The notes under the pieces: generated by a model
Seen by the model: only the letters and a program-made list of their open reading frames with translations
The model's database searches: none
Told to the model about the DNA's origin: nothing
Source: Ideonella sp.
Lineage (GTDB): Bacteria; Pseudomonadota; Gammaproteobacteria; Burkholderiales; Burkholderiaceae_C
Assembly (NCBI GenBank): GCA_016721465.1
Contig: JADKIA010000030.1
Coordinates: forward strand, 186,001-250,000
DNA: 64,000 nt
Direction: 5' to 3'
Shown: in pieces, positions 33,746-44,543 of the stretch
Layout: every line of letters begins with the position of its first letter
Position numbering within the stretch: position 1 is the first letter of the stretch
Program-made: the position numbers and the translations under genes

Positions 33746-35803
33746 ATGGATGCCGAGACGAACGCCCTGCTCGCGGATTGGGACCTGCCCTTCGGCTTGC
33801 CGCCCTTTGGCCAGATCCTGGCTCACCAGTTCAAGCCCGCGCTGGAGCTGGCCATGGGCCAGCATCGCGATCAGGTGCAGTCCATTGCCACCAATCCTTC
33901 GCTGCCCGACTTCGAGAATACCGTCGAAGCCTTGGACCGCGCAGGCGATCGGCTGGGGCGCATCGAGGCGGTGTTTCATGGTTTGGGCGCCTCGTTCACC
34001 TCGCCCGAGTTGCAGGCCATCCAGCGCGAAATGGCCGCTCCGGTGGCCGCGCACTGGAGTGCGGTGTACCAGGATGCCGCGCTGTTTGCGCGTCTGGACG
34101 AGGTGCATCGCCAGCGCGCAACGCTGGCGCTGACGCCGGAACAGCAGCGACTGGTCGAGCGCCTGCACCGCGACTGTGTGCGCGCGGGTGCACAGCTGGC
34201 ACCGGAGCCACGGGCGCGCTTTGCGCAAATCCAGCAGCTGTTGGCACAGCTGAACACGCGCTTCGGCCAGAACGTGTTGCTGGACGAGTCCAGCTTCAAT
34301 CTGCCGCTGCCCGATGCTGCGGCACAGGCGGGCCTGCCGGACTTCTTACTGGCGGCCGCGCGCCAGGCGGCGGCCGACCGCAAGCTGGGTGAGGTGCCGG
34401 TGATCACCTTGTCGCGATCCTTGATCGTGCCCTTCCTGAGCTTCTCGACGCGGCGTGATCTGCGTGAGCAGGCCTGGGCCGCCTGGGTGGGGCGCGGCGA
34501 GCAAGCCGGGCCGAGCGACAACCGCGGCGTGGCCGCGCAGATCCTGCGTTTGCGACAAGAACAGGCGCAGTTGCTGGGCCATGCCCACTATGCCGAGTTG
34601 AACCTCGTCGACACCATGGCCCGCACCACCGACCGCGTCTGGGCCTTGCTGGACGAGGTCTGGCAGCGTGCGATGCCCGCCCTGGAACGCGAGCGAGCCC
34701 TGCTGCAGCAGGCCATGGCCGAGGCCGGTGCACCCGGCCCGATCGAGCCCTGGGACTGGCGCTTCTGGGCCGAGCGCGTGCGCCAGACCCGGTTTGCATT
34801 GGATGAGGCCGACATCAAGCCGTATTTCGCGTTGCCCAACATGGTCGCGGCGGTGTTCGACTGTGCCGAGCGGTTATTCGGTCTGAGATTTTCTCGCCGC
34901 GACGACCTGCAGGCCTACCACCCGGACGTGGTGCCCTACGAAGTGAGCGACCGATCGGGCATGGCGATCGGGCTGTTCCTGCACGACAACTTCGGACGGC
35001 CCGAGAAGCGCAGCGGTGCCTGGATGAGCGCTTTGCGCTGGCAGCACCGCAACACTGGTGCCGGGCAGCCGCCCACGCTGCCGGTCATCGTGAACAACAA
35101 CAACTTCGCCAAGGCTGCGCCGGGTGAGCCCACGCTGCTGTCGCTGGACGACGTGCGCACGCTGTTCCACGAATTTGGCCATGGCCTGCACGGCCTGTTG
35201 TCGGATGTGGGCTATGTGCGCCTGTCCGGCACCAAGGTGCTGCGCGACTTCGTCGAGCTGCCTTCGCAGTTGTTCGAGCACTGGGGCGAGGAACGCGGCG
35301 TGCTTCGCAAGCACGCCCGTCACCACCTCACCGGCCAGGCCATTCCCGAAGCGGTGATGGACCGCATGGAGGCTGCGCGCAAGTTCGGCAGCGCCTACGA
35401 GACGATGCGCTATGCCGCCAGTGCCATCGTCGACATGGCCGCGCACGAGCGCGCCGAACCCATCGATGACCTCGTTGCGTTCGAGGCGCGCGTGATGGCC
35501 GAGCGCGGCCTGCCGCGTGAGGTGGGCATGAACCACCGCCTGCCGCATTTCCAGCACCTGTTCTCGGGCTCGGGCTACGCCGCGGGCTACTACGTCTATC
35601 TGTGGGCCGAGGTGCTGGACGCCGACGCCTATGAGGCGTTTGTGGAGGCCGGCAATCCGTTCGATGCGGCGGTGGCCGAGCGGCTGATGCGCTGCATCTA
35701 CAGCCGTGGCGACAGTGTGGAGCCCGGTGCTGCGTACCGGGCGTTCCGCGGGCGCGACGCGCGCCTCGAGCCGATGTTGCGCGGGCGTGGGCTGATGGAC
35801 TGA
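33746..35803 (+). CDS. prlC: M3 family oligopeptidase (oligopeptidase A / dipeptidyl carboxypeptidase)
   Basis: Cytosolic zinc oligopeptidase, 685 residues, close to E. coli PrlC/OpdA (680). The ATG at 33746 (MDAETNALLADWDLPFG) is used because the 69 residues upstream in the same frame show no homology. The zinc site is HEFGHGLHG in DDVRTLFHEFGHGLHGLL, followed by the Glu-bearing SQLFEHW. The substrate-binding GSGYAAGYYVYLWAEVLDADA block is near the C-terminus. It degrades short peptides, including cleaved signal peptides in the family. Divergent from the YpfJ-type gene. Confidence 0.92.
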   Translation: MDAETNALLADWDLPFGLPPFGQILAHQFKPALELAMGQHRDQVQSIATNPSLPDFENTVEALDRAGDRLGRIEAVFHGLGASFTSPELQAIQREMAAPVAAHWSAVYQDAALFARLDEVHRQRATLALTPEQQRLVERLHRDCVRAGAQLAPEPRARFAQIQQLLAQLNTRFGQNVLLDESSFNLPLPDAAAQAGLPDFLLAAARQAAADRKLGEVPVITLSRSLIVPFLSFSTRRDLREQAWAAWVGRGEQAGPSDNRGVAAQILRLRQEQAQLLGHAHYAELNLVDTMARTTDRVWALLDEVWQRAMPALERERALLQQAMAEAGAPGPIEPWDWRFWAERVRQTRFALDEADIKPYFALPNMVAAVFDCAERLFGLRFSRRDDLQAYHPDVVPYEVSDRSGMAIGLFLHDNFGRPEKRSGAWMSALRWQHRNTGAGQPPTLPVIVNNNNFAKAAPGEPTLLSLDDVRTLFHEFGHGLHGLLSDVGYVRLSGTKVLRDFVELPSQLFEHWGEERGVLRKHARHHLTGQAIPEAVMDRMEAARKFGSAYETMRYAASAIVDMAAHERAEPIDDLVAFEARVMAERGLPREVGMNHRLPHFQHLFSGSGYAAGYYVYLWAEVLDADAYEAFVEAGNPFDAAVAERLMRCIYSRGDSVEPGAAYRAFRGRDARLEPMLRGRGLMD

Positions 35804-35834
35804 TCAGCCGGAACCCGTTCGGCGCCCGAAACGA

Positions 35835-35857
35835 CAAAGCCCACCGAATGGTGGGCT
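35835..35857 (-). terminator. Rho-independent terminator of the rpmB-rpmG operon
   Basis: A perfect 8-bp stem AGCCCACC / GGTGGGCT with a 4-base loop (35838-35857), followed on the minus strand by TTTG. It lies 42 bp past the rpmG stop and also close after the convergent M3 peptidase gene, so it may work in both directions. Confidence 0.75.
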
Positions 35858-35898
35858 CTCGCGCTGATGCCGAAGCGGGCCATGCAGGCCCGCCGCGA

Positions 35899-36069
35899 TC
35901 ACTTGAGCTTCATTTCCTTGTACAGCACGTGCTTGCGTGCCTTCGGATCGAATTTCATGAATTCCAGCTTGCCGGGCGTGGTCTTCTTGTTCTTGGCCGT
36001 GGTGTAGAAGTGACCGGTGCCGGCCGTGGATTCCAGCTTGATCTTTTCGCGTCCGCCTTTGGCTGCCAT
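35899..36069 (-). CDS. rpmG: Ribosomal protein bL33
   Basis: Large-subunit ribosomal protein L33, 56 residues. It starts [20 protein letters not shown] and contains [16 protein letters not shown] and [19 protein letters not shown], the standard sequence. It is the cysteine-free (zinc-independent) type. Second gene of the rpmB-rpmG operon, with a terminator just downstream. Confidence 0.97.
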   Translation of the reverse strand: MAAKGGREKIKLESTAGTGHFYTTAKNKKTTPGKLEFMKFDPKARKHVLYKEMKLK

Positions 36070-36097
36070 GGTGTGCTCCTGGTGTGCGGTGTGGGGA

Positions 36098-36331
36098 TCA
36101 GAGGGCGTGCTTGGCGCGCAGGTCGGCAACGATCTTGTCGATGCCCACCTTGTCGATCAGGCGCAGCGCCGCACTGGTCACGCGCAGGCGCACCCAGCGG
36201 TTCTCGCTCTCGACCCAGAAGCGGCGGTACTGCAGATTGGGCAGCCAGCGACGCTTGGTCTTGTTGTTGGCGTGGGAAACCGAGTGACCCACCATCGGGC
36301 CTTTGCCCGTAACCTGACAGACGCGTGCCAT
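36098..36331 (-). CDS. rpmB: Ribosomal protein bL28
   Basis: Large-subunit ribosomal protein L28, 77 residues, with the canonical start [20 protein letters not shown], then [20 protein letters not shown] and a C-terminal [16 protein letters not shown]. Twenty-eight bases separate it from rpmG. A clear sigma-70 promoter lies upstream at 36558-36585, giving a leader of about 220 nt. Confidence 0.97.
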   Translation of the reverse strand: MARVCQVTGKGPMVGHSVSHANNKTKRRWLPNLQYRRFWVESENRWVRLRVTSAALRLIDKVGIDKIVADLRAKHAL

Positions 36332-36557
36332 GACGCTTCTCCTGCAACTGTGACGATTTCAGCACGGTGATCAGAGCAGGCCTGCGCAGACATCGCGCCG
36401 CTTGGGTGACCACCCTTGAGTTTGTAGGGCAGCTTGCGCCACCCTGCCATTGCAGCCCTCAAGCGTCTTGTTCAAACGCCTGGACCTGTCGCGCACCTCA
36501 GACGCACTTCGCAGTCTGCAGCACGCGCCAAGCTGGCCAACATTGGCAAAGACCGCG

Positions 36558-36585
36558 ATTATAGCCAGAAATGAATTCGCGTCGA
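36558..36585 (-). promoter_or_regulatory. Sigma-70 promoter of rpmB-rpmG
   Basis: On the minus strand a -10 TATAAT (36558-36563, perfect consensus) follows a -35 TCGACG (36580-36585, 4 of 6) with a 16-bp spacer. It sits just inside the trxB-rpmB gap, three bases from the trxB stop. The resulting 5' leader would be about 220 nt, long enough for control by a structure I cannot define. Confidence 0.7.
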
Positions 36586-36587
36586 GA

Positions 36588-37613
<1,026 letters not shown>

Positions 37614-37768
37614 TCACATGGGGGTCGATCCCTGTGACGTCAAGGCCATCCATCGGCACAATAGTCGTCTGACAGAATCTGGTGGCCCAAGCCACCGCGG
37701 GGCTGAGTCGCCTTCAAAGGCCGGGCAGCCACGACCAAACCGTCCAAGTCAGAAGAGGGGATCCCGCC

Positions 37769-38440
37769 ATGTCGATGTTGACGAATCTCGATTTGATTCG
37801 CCGCGTGCCCTTGTTTTCGCTGCTCACGAACGACCAGGCGCAGGCCATTGCCGACAGCGTGGTCAAGCGGCGGTTTCGCCGCGGTGAACTGGTGGTCGAG
37901 CAGGGCCGCAAGAGCAATGCGCTGTTCATCCTGCTCAACGGCCGCGCCCGGGTGCTGACGTCCGACACGCGCGGCCGCGAGGTCATCCTGGCGGTGCTGG
38001 AGTCTGGCGACTACGTGGGCGAAATGAGCCTGATCGACAACGAGGCCCACTCGGCCACCGTGCGCTGCGAGATCCAGACCGACATGCTCATCCTGGGCCG
38101 CGCCGACTTTGCGCGCTGTCTGCCCGAGAACTCCACGCTGTCCTACGCCATCCTGCGTGGTCTGGTGCGGCGCCTGCGCCATGCCGATCGCCAGATCGAG
38201 TCGCTGGCCCTGCTGGATGTGTACGGCCGTGTGGCGCGGACCTTGCTCGAAATGGCCGAAGAGGTGAACGGCGTCAAGCTGATCCGCAACAAGGTCTCGC
38301 GCCAGGACATGGCCAAGGTGGTGGGTGCGTCTCGCGAGATGGTCAGCCGGGTGATGAAGGACTTGGAAGAGCGCGGCGTCATCGAGACGCAGGACAACGG
38401 CTCGGTGATCATCAAGGAACGCGCACCCCAGCCCGAGTGA
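37769..38440 (+). CDS. Crp/Fnr family transcriptional regulator
   Basis: 223-residue regulator with an N-terminal cyclic-nucleotide-binding-type beta roll (about 10-120: LFSLLTNDQAQAI, then GEMSLIDNEAHSATVRCE) and a C-terminal winged helix-turn-helix. The helix-turn-helix is NKVSRQDMAKVVGASREMVSRVMKDLEERG, quoted here in two parts: SRQDMAKVVGAS and REMVSRVMKDLEERG. The ATG at 37769 follows an AGAGGGG site; the in-frame upstream codons look non-coding. No N-terminal Cys cluster, so it is not an oxygen-sensing Fnr with Fe-S. A 6-bp hairpin (37681-37696) lies in its leader. Ligand unknown. Probably read with ftsK, 79 bp downstream. Confidence 0.88.
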   Translation: MSMLTNLDLIRRVPLFSLLTNDQAQAIADSVVKRRFRRGELVVEQGRKSNALFILLNGRARVLTSDTRGREVILAVLESGDYVGEMSLIDNEAHSATVRCEIQTDMLILGRADFARCLPENSTLSYAILRGLVRRLRHADRQIESLALLDVYGRVARTLLEMAEEVNGVKLIRNKVSRQDMAKVVGASREMVSRVMKDLEERGVIETQDNGSVIIKERAPQPE

Positions 38441-38519
38441 CTGGCCGCGCCCGACCGCGGGCCGCGCGACGCGCTGCTGCTGACTTCGCCGATGGGCCCG
38501 ATGCGCCACAATCGTCGGC

Positions 38520-40835
38520 ATGACATTTTCGCTCGGTACCTTGGGCAGCGAGGGCGCGACCGACGCGCCGGCTTCAGCGTCTCTAGCGCCTCGTTGGCGA
38601 ACCCAATTGGGCTTGTTGATCGGCGCGGTGTCGTGGTTGCTGCTGCTGCTGTCGCTGCTCACGCACAAGGCGTCTGACCCGGGCTTTTCCACGTCGGGTT
38701 TGGGTGGCCCGGTGCTGAACAAGGCCGGCGCGCTCGGTGCCTGGGTGTCCGACCTGGCTTACTTCGCCTTCGGCTATTCGGCCTGGTGGGGCCCGCTGGT
38801 GGCTTTGCGCAGTTGGTTGTCCAGCCTGGCGGACGCCCTGCGTGGGCCACACGACGATGATCCACGCGGCACCGTGGCCCGGGTCTGGGGCGGGCTGTGC
38901 CTGCTGTTGCTGGCCAGCTGCGCCTTGGAGTGGACCCGCCTGTACCGGCTCGACGCCTTGCTGCCCGGTGGCCAGGCCGGCGGCGCCTTGGGCCAGATGG
39001 CGGGCCGTGCATCCATGACTTGGCTGGGCTTTGCGGGATCGGGCGTGCTGTGGATCGCGGCCTTGGTGGCTGGTTTGTCCCTGTCGTTCCGCTTCTCGTG
39101 GCCGCAGTTCGCGGAATCGCTCGGCGCCTGGATCGAAGGATTTGGCGCACGGCGCACCGAGGCGCGCGAGCGCCAGGAGGATGAGCGCATCGGTGAGGTG
39201 GCCATGCGCGAGCGCGAGCAGGTAGTCGACGAGGTGCGAGCCGAGGTGGAAGACCACACGCCCATCGTCATCGAACCCGCGATCATGGAGGTGCCCAGGT
39301 CCACCCGCGTGGCCAAGGAGCGCCAGAAGCCCCTGTTCGTCGAACTGGCCGACACCAAGCTGCCACAGGTGGATCTGCTCGATGCTGCACCCACCCGGCA
39401 GGAGAGCGTGCCGCCCGAATCGCTGGAAATGACCTCGCGCATGATCGAGAAGAAGTTGCGCGACTTCGGCGTGGAGGTGCGCGTGGTGGCCGCCTCGCCC
39501 GGCCCGGTGATCACGCGCTACGAGATCGAGCCGGCCACCGGCGTGAAGGGGTCGCAGGTCGTGAATCTGGCCAAGGACCTGGCGCGCTCGCTGTCGCTGG
39601 TCAGCATTCGCGTGGTGGAGATCATCCCGGGCCGCACCACCATGGCGCTGGAGTTGCCCAACGCGCGCCGGCAGATGATCCGATTGGCCGAGATCCTGGG
39701 CTCGCAGATCTACAACGATGCCGCGTCGCAATTGACGATGGGCCTGGGCAAGGACATCGTCGGCGCACCGGTGGTGGCCGACCTGGCCAAGATGCCGCAC
39801 TGCCTGGTGGCCGGCACCACCGGCTCGGGCAAGTCGGTGGGCATCAACGCCATGATCCTCAGCCTGCTTTACAAGGCCGAGGCGCGCGACGTGCGTCTGA
39901 TCATGGTCGATCCGAAGATGCTGGAGCTCAGCGTCTACGAGGGGATCCCGCACCTGTTGTGTCCGGTGGTCACCGACATGAAGCAGGCCGCCAATGCGCT
40001 CAACTGGTGTGTTGGGGAGATGGAGCGCCGCTACAAGCTGATGAGCAAGATGGGCGTGCGCAACCTGGCCGGCTTCAACAAGAAGCTGGACGAGGCCAAG
40101 GCCCGTGGCGAGCTGATCGGCAACCCCTTCAGCCTGACCCCCGAGGCGCCCGAGCCGCTGGAGCGCCTGCCCTTCGTGGTGGTGGTGATCGACGAGTTGG
40201 CCGATCTGATGATGGTGGTGGGCAAGAAGATCGAGGAGTTGATCGCCCGCCTGGCCCAGAAGGCGCGCGCCTCGGGCATCCATCTGATCCTGGCCACGCA
40301 GCGGCCCAGCGTGGACGTGATCACGGGCCTGATCAAGGCCAACATCCCGACGCGCCTGAGCTTCCAGGTCAGCAGCAAGATCGACAGCCGCACCATCCTC
40401 GACCAGATGGGTGCCGAGGCGCTGCTGGGGCAGGGCGACATGCTCTACCTGACGCCGGGCGGCGGTGTGCCGGTGCGCGTGCACGGCGCCTTTGTCAGCG
40501 ATGACGAGGTGCACCGCGTTGTGGAGTATCTGAAGAGCCAGGGCGAACCGAACTACATCGAGGGCATCCTCGAAGGCGGAACGCTCGACGGCGATGCCGA
40601 GGGCGGCCCCGGCGCGCCAGGCGCTGCAGATGGAGAGGCCGACCCCATGTACGACCAGGCCGTGGCGATTGTGTTGCAGCACCGCAAGGCATCGATTTCG
40701 CTCGTGCAGCGGCACTTGCGCATCGGCTACAACCGCGCGGCGCGGCTGCTGGAGCAAATGGAGAAGTCCGGTCTGGTCTCGTCCATGTCCACCAATGGCA
40801 ACCGCGACCTGCTGTTGCCCAAGCGCGAGGAATGA
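38520..40835 (+). CDS. ftsK: DNA translocase FtsK
   Basis: Septal DNA pump that clears chromosome ends and helps XerCD dimer resolution, 771 residues. Several TM segments fill residues 28-190; a short charged linker (about 205-290) replaces the long E. coli linker. The motor has the Walker [11 protein letters not shown] (about 433), Walker [14 protein letters not shown] and the [17 protein letters not shown] region. The gamma winged-helix domain that reads polar DNA signals is at the C-terminus ([11 protein letters not shown]...[23 protein letters not shown]). lolA follows immediately, a conserved order. Confidence 0.96.
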   Translation: MTFSLGTLGSEGATDAPASASLAPRWRTQLGLLIGAVSWLLLLLSLLTHKASDPGFSTSGLGGPVLNKAGALGAWVSDLAYFAFGYSAWWGPLVALRSWLSSLADALRGPHDDDPRGTVARVWGGLCLLLLASCALEWTRLYRLDALLPGGQAGGALGQMAGRASMTWLGFAGSGVLWIAALVAGLSLSFRFSWPQFAESLGAWIEGFGARRTEARERQEDERIGEVAMREREQVVDEVRAEVEDHTPIVIEPAIMEVPRSTRVAKERQKPLFVELADTKLPQVDLLDAAPTRQESVPPESLEMTSRMIEKKLRDFGVEVRVVAASPGPVITRYEIEPATGVKGSQVVNLAKDLARSLSLVSIRVVEIIPGRTTMALELPNARRQMIRLAEILGSQIYNDAASQLTMGLGKDIVGAPVVADLAKMPHCLVAGTTGSGKSVGINAMILSLLYKAEARDVRLIMVDPKMLELSVYEGIPHLLCPVVTDMKQAANALNWCVGEMERRYKLMSKMGVRNLAGFNKKLDEAKARGELIGNPFSLTPEAPEPLERLPFVVVVIDELADLMMVVGKKIEELIARLAQKARASGIHLILATQRPSVDVITGLIKANIPTRLSFQVSSKIDSRTILDQMGAEALLGQGDMLYLTPGGGVPVRVHGAFVSDDEVHRVVEYLKSQGEPNYIEGILEGGTLDGDAEGGPGAPGAADGEADPMYDQAVAIVLQHRKASISLVQRHLRIGYNRAARLLEQMEKSGLVSSMSTNGNRDLLLPKREE

Positions 40836-40854
40836 AGCCACTGTGAACGCGGCG

Positions 40855-41487
40855 ATGAAGGCAAGGCGCAAGACCTGGGTCGCGGCGTTGCTGGGGCTGG
40901 GTGCCCTGGCGATTCAGTGGCCCGCGCACGCGGATGCGCTGGACACCTTGCGCGAGTTCTCACGCGATGTGAAGTCGGGCCGCGCCGAGTTCACGCAGAC
41001 CGTCACTTCACCCGATGGCGTCAAGAAGAAGGTGTCCAGCGGCAGCTTCGAATTCGCGCGGCCCAACCGCTTTCGCTTTGCCTACAAGAAGCCATTCGAG
41101 CAGTTGATCGTCAGCGACGGCAAGACGGTCTGGCTGCACGATGTCGACCTGAACCAGGTGAGCATTCGCCCCTACGATCAGGCGTTGGGGGCCACGCCGG
41201 CGGCGCTGCTGTCGGGTGCCGGGCTGGAACGCGATTTCACGCTGAACGCGCAGCCTTCGCGCGACGGACTCGATTGGGTGCGGGCCGTACCCAAGGTCAA
41301 GGGCGGCAACATCGAGTCCGTGCAGATTGGTTTCAAAGGTCATGCCCTGGCGGCGCTGGAACTGCAGGACGCGTTCGGGCAACGGTCGGTGATCCAGTTC
41401 GGCGAGGTGGCGGCCAACGTGACCATTGCCGAGGCCAGTTTCAAGCTGGTGCCGCCCAAGGGGGCGGACGTGGTCGAGCAGCGCTGA
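40855..41487 (+). CDS. lolA: Outer-membrane lipoprotein carrier protein LolA
   Basis: Periplasmic chaperone carrying lipoproteins from LolCDE to LolB, about 210 residues. I choose ATG 40855 (MKARRKTWVAALLGLG) with a signal peptide cleaved near WPAHA|DA; GTG at 40843 is an alternative four codons upstream. Mature motifs: RAEFTQTV near the start, SSGSFEFARPNRFRFAYKKP and the WLHDVDLNQVSIRPYDQAL strand region. It lies 19 bp after ftsK, the same order as in E. coli; rarA, normally next, is displaced by two minus-strand genes. Confidence 0.95.
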   Translation: MKARRKTWVAALLGLGALAIQWPAHADALDTLREFSRDVKSGRAEFTQTVTSPDGVKKKVSSGSFEFARPNRFRFAYKKPFEQLIVSDGKTVWLHDVDLNQVSIRPYDQALGATPAALLSGAGLERDFTLNAQPSRDGLDWVRAVPKVKGGNIESVQIGFKGHALAALELQDAFGQRSVIQFGEVAANVTIAEASFKLVPPKGADVVEQR

Positions 41488-41515
41488 GCCGCCTGTTGCG
41501 GCGGCCTTGGGGCGC

Positions 41516-42322
41516 TCAATAGCGCACGGACACCCCAAACGCGCAGGCCCAGTCGGGCGTGTGCCGGTTCAGTCCGCGTTGCAGCGACAGGTCCAGCTGA
41601 AGGTCGGGGTTCAGGGCCCAGGTCAGTCCGGTGTCGAAGGTGGCGATGGTGCCGCCACGCGACTTCGAGGCGATGCGCTGGCCCGCCAACTCGACAAAGC
41701 CGCGCCAACGGGCTGCCAGTTCGGTGCTGGCGGTCAGCGCCAGGATGCCGGCAACGAAGTGCCGACCCTGCTCGTCGGTGTCCCTGGCGATGCCGGGCAT
41801 CAGGCCCACGGACCATTCACCGGGAAGCTCCCACTCGGCGACATAGCGCAAGGACGGGCGCAGGCCTTGACCTCGGAACGCGGCAGACCCGCTGTCGATG
41901 TCCAGGTGCAGCAACCATGCGGTTGAGGCTTGCCCGGTCTTCTCGTCACCGTCCTGGCGATGCCATTTCAGGCCCAGCGCCACATCGGAAGTTCCTCGCT
42001 CGTTCACCGTGATGCCGGTGCCGAGGTTGGTGGCTTTGGAGTGCAGCAGTCCATCGGCCTCGATGCGCGCCTCGAGTTCGTGGCCGAGCCCGATTCGCAA
42101 CAGGGTCGGTGTCGAGCGGGTGCGGCTCTTTGCGCCTGAGCTGCGGTCGCGCTCGATGGCGAACCCGGCCTCCAGTTGAGCCCGACCGACTGGAATCACA
42201 TCCGAGGATTCGACAAAGTCAGGCCGATCGGTGCTGATGGCCTCTTCGGCGCGGACCGGCAGCAGCCCTGTGGCCAGTGCCGTTGCCAACAATCGGCAGG
42301 CAAGGGTCGTGGTGCGTTGCAT
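41516..42322 (-). CDS. Outer-membrane porin-like protein (MetA-pathway-of-phenol-degradation type)
   Basis: Exported beta-barrel-like protein, 268 residues, resembling the putative MetA-pathway of phenol degradation family (PF13557). The signal peptide is ACRLLATALATGLLPVRA|EE. The mature start EEAISTDRPDFVESSDVIPVG contains the TDRPD motif usual at the N-terminus of this family (quoted only in part elsewhere). The body shows alternating beta strands (GRAQLEAGFAIERD, LRIGLGHELEARIEADG) and ends in aromatic Tyr (GVSVRY). Transport role and substrate unknown. It lies between lolA and cheW, both strands converging at lolA. Confidence 0.7.
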   Translation of the reverse strand: MQRTTTLACRLLATALATGLLPVRAEEAISTDRPDFVESSDVIPVGRAQLEAGFAIERDRSSGAKSRTRSTPTLLRIGLGHELEARIEADGLLHSKATNLGTGITVNERGTSDVALGLKWHRQDGDEKTGQASTAWLLHLDIDSGSAAFRGQGLRPSLRYVAEWELPGEWSVGLMPGIARDTDEQGRHFVAGILALTASTELAARWRGFVELAGQRIASKSRGGTIATFDTGLTWALNPDLQLDLSLQRGLNRHTPDWACAFGVSVRY

Positions 42323-42353
42323 CGAGGCTCCCCTGATCAGCTTGGTTGGCGCA

Positions 42354-42884
42354 TCAGTGCAGTATCTGCTCGATCAGGCCCATTTCGTCGCTGGACATCA
42401 GTTGCTCGATGTCCATCAGGATCAGCATGCGCTCGCTGTCGCCGGTCTTCACCGTGCCCAGGCCGGTGATGTAGGTCGAATCGATCGTGCCATTGAACTC
42501 GGGTGCGGGCTTGATCTGGTCGGCGCCCAGTTCGAGCACGTCACTGACCGAGTCCACGACGATACCGACGGTGCGACCCACGACGTTGAGGATGATGACC
42601 ACGGTGAAGGCGTCGTACTTGATGTCGTCCAAGGCAAAGCGCACGCGCATGTCGACGATGGGCACGATCACGCCACGCAGGTTCACCACGCCTTTCATGA
42701 ATGACGGGGCGTTGGCGATGCGGGTGGGTTGCTCGTAGCCGCGGATCTCCTGCACCTTGAGGATGTCGATGCCGTACTCCTCGGCCCCCAGCGTGAAGGA
42801 CAGCACCTCCCGCGGCGTGGCCTGGATGGCGGCGGATGCGGCGGAGGTCCTGGACTGGGATTCGCGGGTGGCGATGGTGCTCAT
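42354..42884 (-). CDS. cheW: Chemotaxis coupling protein CheW
   Basis: CheW-domain scaffold linking chemoreceptors to CheA, 176 residues. ATG 42884 has a GAGGAAA site. After a short Ser/Ala-rich tail (about 25 residues) the domain runs from [20 protein letters not shown] through [34 protein letters not shown] and [20 protein letters not shown], all typical. No other chemotaxis genes are nearby, so it is an orphan copy inside the lolA-rarA gap. An upstream gene on the same strand is absent; rarA diverges 154 bp away. Confidence 0.93.
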   Translation of the reverse strand: MSTIATRESQSRTSAASAAIQATPREVLSFTLGAEEYGIDILKVQEIRGYEQPTRIANAPSFMKGVVNLRGVIVPIVDMRVRFALDDIKYDAFTVVIILNVVGRTVGIVVDSVSDVLELGADQIKPAPEFNGTIDSTYITGLGTVKTGDSERMLILMDIEQLMSSDEMGLIEQILH

Positions 42885-43038
42885 GGGGTTTCCTCGACAA
42901 GGTTGACAGGGTGAGGCACGGCGGACGCAAGCTCGCGTCCCCGCCTGGTCTGCGCCAGTGTGCTCGGCCGTCGCCCAGCCAAAGTCCGGAGCAGGGCGGG
43001 TTTGACAGCCCAGTTCCTCGCGCTGAGACAATCCACCC

Positions 43039-44370
43039 ATGGCGAACCAGGAAACGCTCTTCGCACCCGAGGGCAACGAATCCGTTGTCCCGCCGGTCTC
43101 AGCGCCGCTGGCCGAGCGCATGCGTCCCCGCACGCTGGATCAAGTCATCGGACAAACCCATTTGCTGGGGCATGGCAAGCCGCTGCGGGTGGCCTTCGAG
43201 ACCGGCCGCCTGCATTCGATGATCCTCTGGGGTCCGCCGGGGGTGGGCAAGACCACCCTGGCGCGTCTGGTGGCGGGGGCCGTGAGCTCGCAGTTCATCG
43301 TGCTGTCGGCCGTGTTGGCGGGCGTCAAGGACATCCGCGAGGCCGTCGACCAGGCGCGGGCCGCACGCCAGGCAGGCCGGGGCACGGTGGTGTTCGTCGA
43401 CGAGGTACACCGATTCAACAAGGCCCAGCAGGACGCGTTCCTGCCCCATGTGGAATCGGGCCTGTTCACCTTCATCGGCGCCACCACCGAGAACCCGTCC
43501 TTCGAGGTCAATTCGGCGTTGCTGTCGCGCGCCACGGTGCATGTGCTCAAGCCGCTGGATGGGCCAGACCTGGCGCGGCTGGCCGAAAGCGCGCGCGTGG
43601 CCATGGGAGCGCCAGCGCTGACCGCTGCCGCGTGCGATCGACTCGTGGGCCACGCCGACGGCGACGCGCGCCGCTTGCTCAACGCCTGCGAGACCGTGTT
43701 CGAGCTGGCCGCGGGCACGGACCTGATCGACGAGCCCTTGCTCGAGCAGGCGCTGGGCGAGGCATTGCGCCGCTACGACAAGGGCGGTGATCAGTTCTAC
43801 GACAGCATCTCCGCGCTGCACAAGTCGGTGCGCGGCTCGAGCCCCGATGCAGCGCTTTACTGGCTGGCTCGCATGCTCGATGGTGGTGCGGACCCGCGCT
43901 ATGTGGCGCGACGAGTCATCCGCATGGCCAGCGAGGACATCGGCCTGGCCGACCCACGTGCCCAGATGCTCGCATTGCAGGCCGCCGAGGTGTATGAGCG
44001 ACTGGGCTCGCCCGAGGGCGAACTGGCCTTGGCGCAGGCGGTGGTGTACCTGGCGGTGGCGCCCAAGTCCAATGCGGTCTACACCGCCTGGAATGCGGTG
44101 CGCGCCCTGGTCAAGGCCGACCTGACGCGCCCGGTGCCGCTGCACCTGCGCAATGCACCCACGCGGCTGATGAAGCAACTGGACCACGGCAAGGACTATC
44201 GCTACGCGCACGAGGAGCCCGGTGGCTACGCGGCAGGCGAGAACTATCTGCCCGACGGCCTGCCCCAGCGGCGCTTCTATGAGCCGGTTGCACGGGGTTT
44301 GGAGATCCGCATCGGCGAACGCCTGGCGGAATGGCGTGCCTTGGACGACGCGGCGAAGAATCCTCGGTAG
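43039..44370 (+). CDS. rarA: Replication-associated recombination protein A (RarA/MgsA)
   Basis: AAA+ ATPase of the clamp-loader-like RarA/MgsA/WRNIP1 family acting at stalled forks, 443 residues. It has [19 protein letters not shown], Walker [15 protein letters not shown], Walker [21 protein letters not shown], sensor 1 [20 protein letters not shown] and the sensor 2 region [10 protein letters not shown]. The C-terminal tetramerization part has [22 protein letters not shown] and the terminal [12 protein letters not shown]. Follows the E. coli order ftsK-lolA-rarA. Confidence 0.95.
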   Translation: MANQETLFAPEGNESVVPPVSAPLAERMRPRTLDQVIGQTHLLGHGKPLRVAFETGRLHSMILWGPPGVGKTTLARLVAGAVSSQFIVLSAVLAGVKDIREAVDQARAARQAGRGTVVFVDEVHRFNKAQQDAFLPHVESGLFTFIGATTENPSFEVNSALLSRATVHVLKPLDGPDLARLAESARVAMGAPALTAAACDRLVGHADGDARRLLNACETVFELAAGTDLIDEPLLEQALGEALRRYDKGGDQFYDSISALHKSVRGSSPDAALYWLARMLDGGADPRYVARRVIRMASEDIGLADPRAQMLALQAAEVYERLGSPEGELALAQAVVYLAVAPKSNAVYTAWNAVRALVKADLTRPVPLHLRNAPTRLMKQLDHGKDYRYAHEEPGGYAAGENYLPDGLPQRRFYEPVARGLEIRIGERLAEWRALDDAAKNPR

Positions 44371-44543
44371 CGGCCGCAAATACCGAGGGTTGTTCGGATT
44401 CTGCGAGGGAATGTCCCCGCGTTTCGTTCGTGGGCACAACCCTAGAATCCCGCCCAGCCTGCCAGCACCACTCGGTTTGCAGGCACAGACATTGCATAAC
44501 AAGCCGCGGCCACACGCCGTGGTGACAGTAGGAGACGCCCCCG

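Noticed and set aside
38583..40871. 762-residue antisense frame opposite ftsK
   Set aside because: His/Gln-rich shadow of ftsK with no recognisable domain; ftsK on the plus strand is unmistakable.
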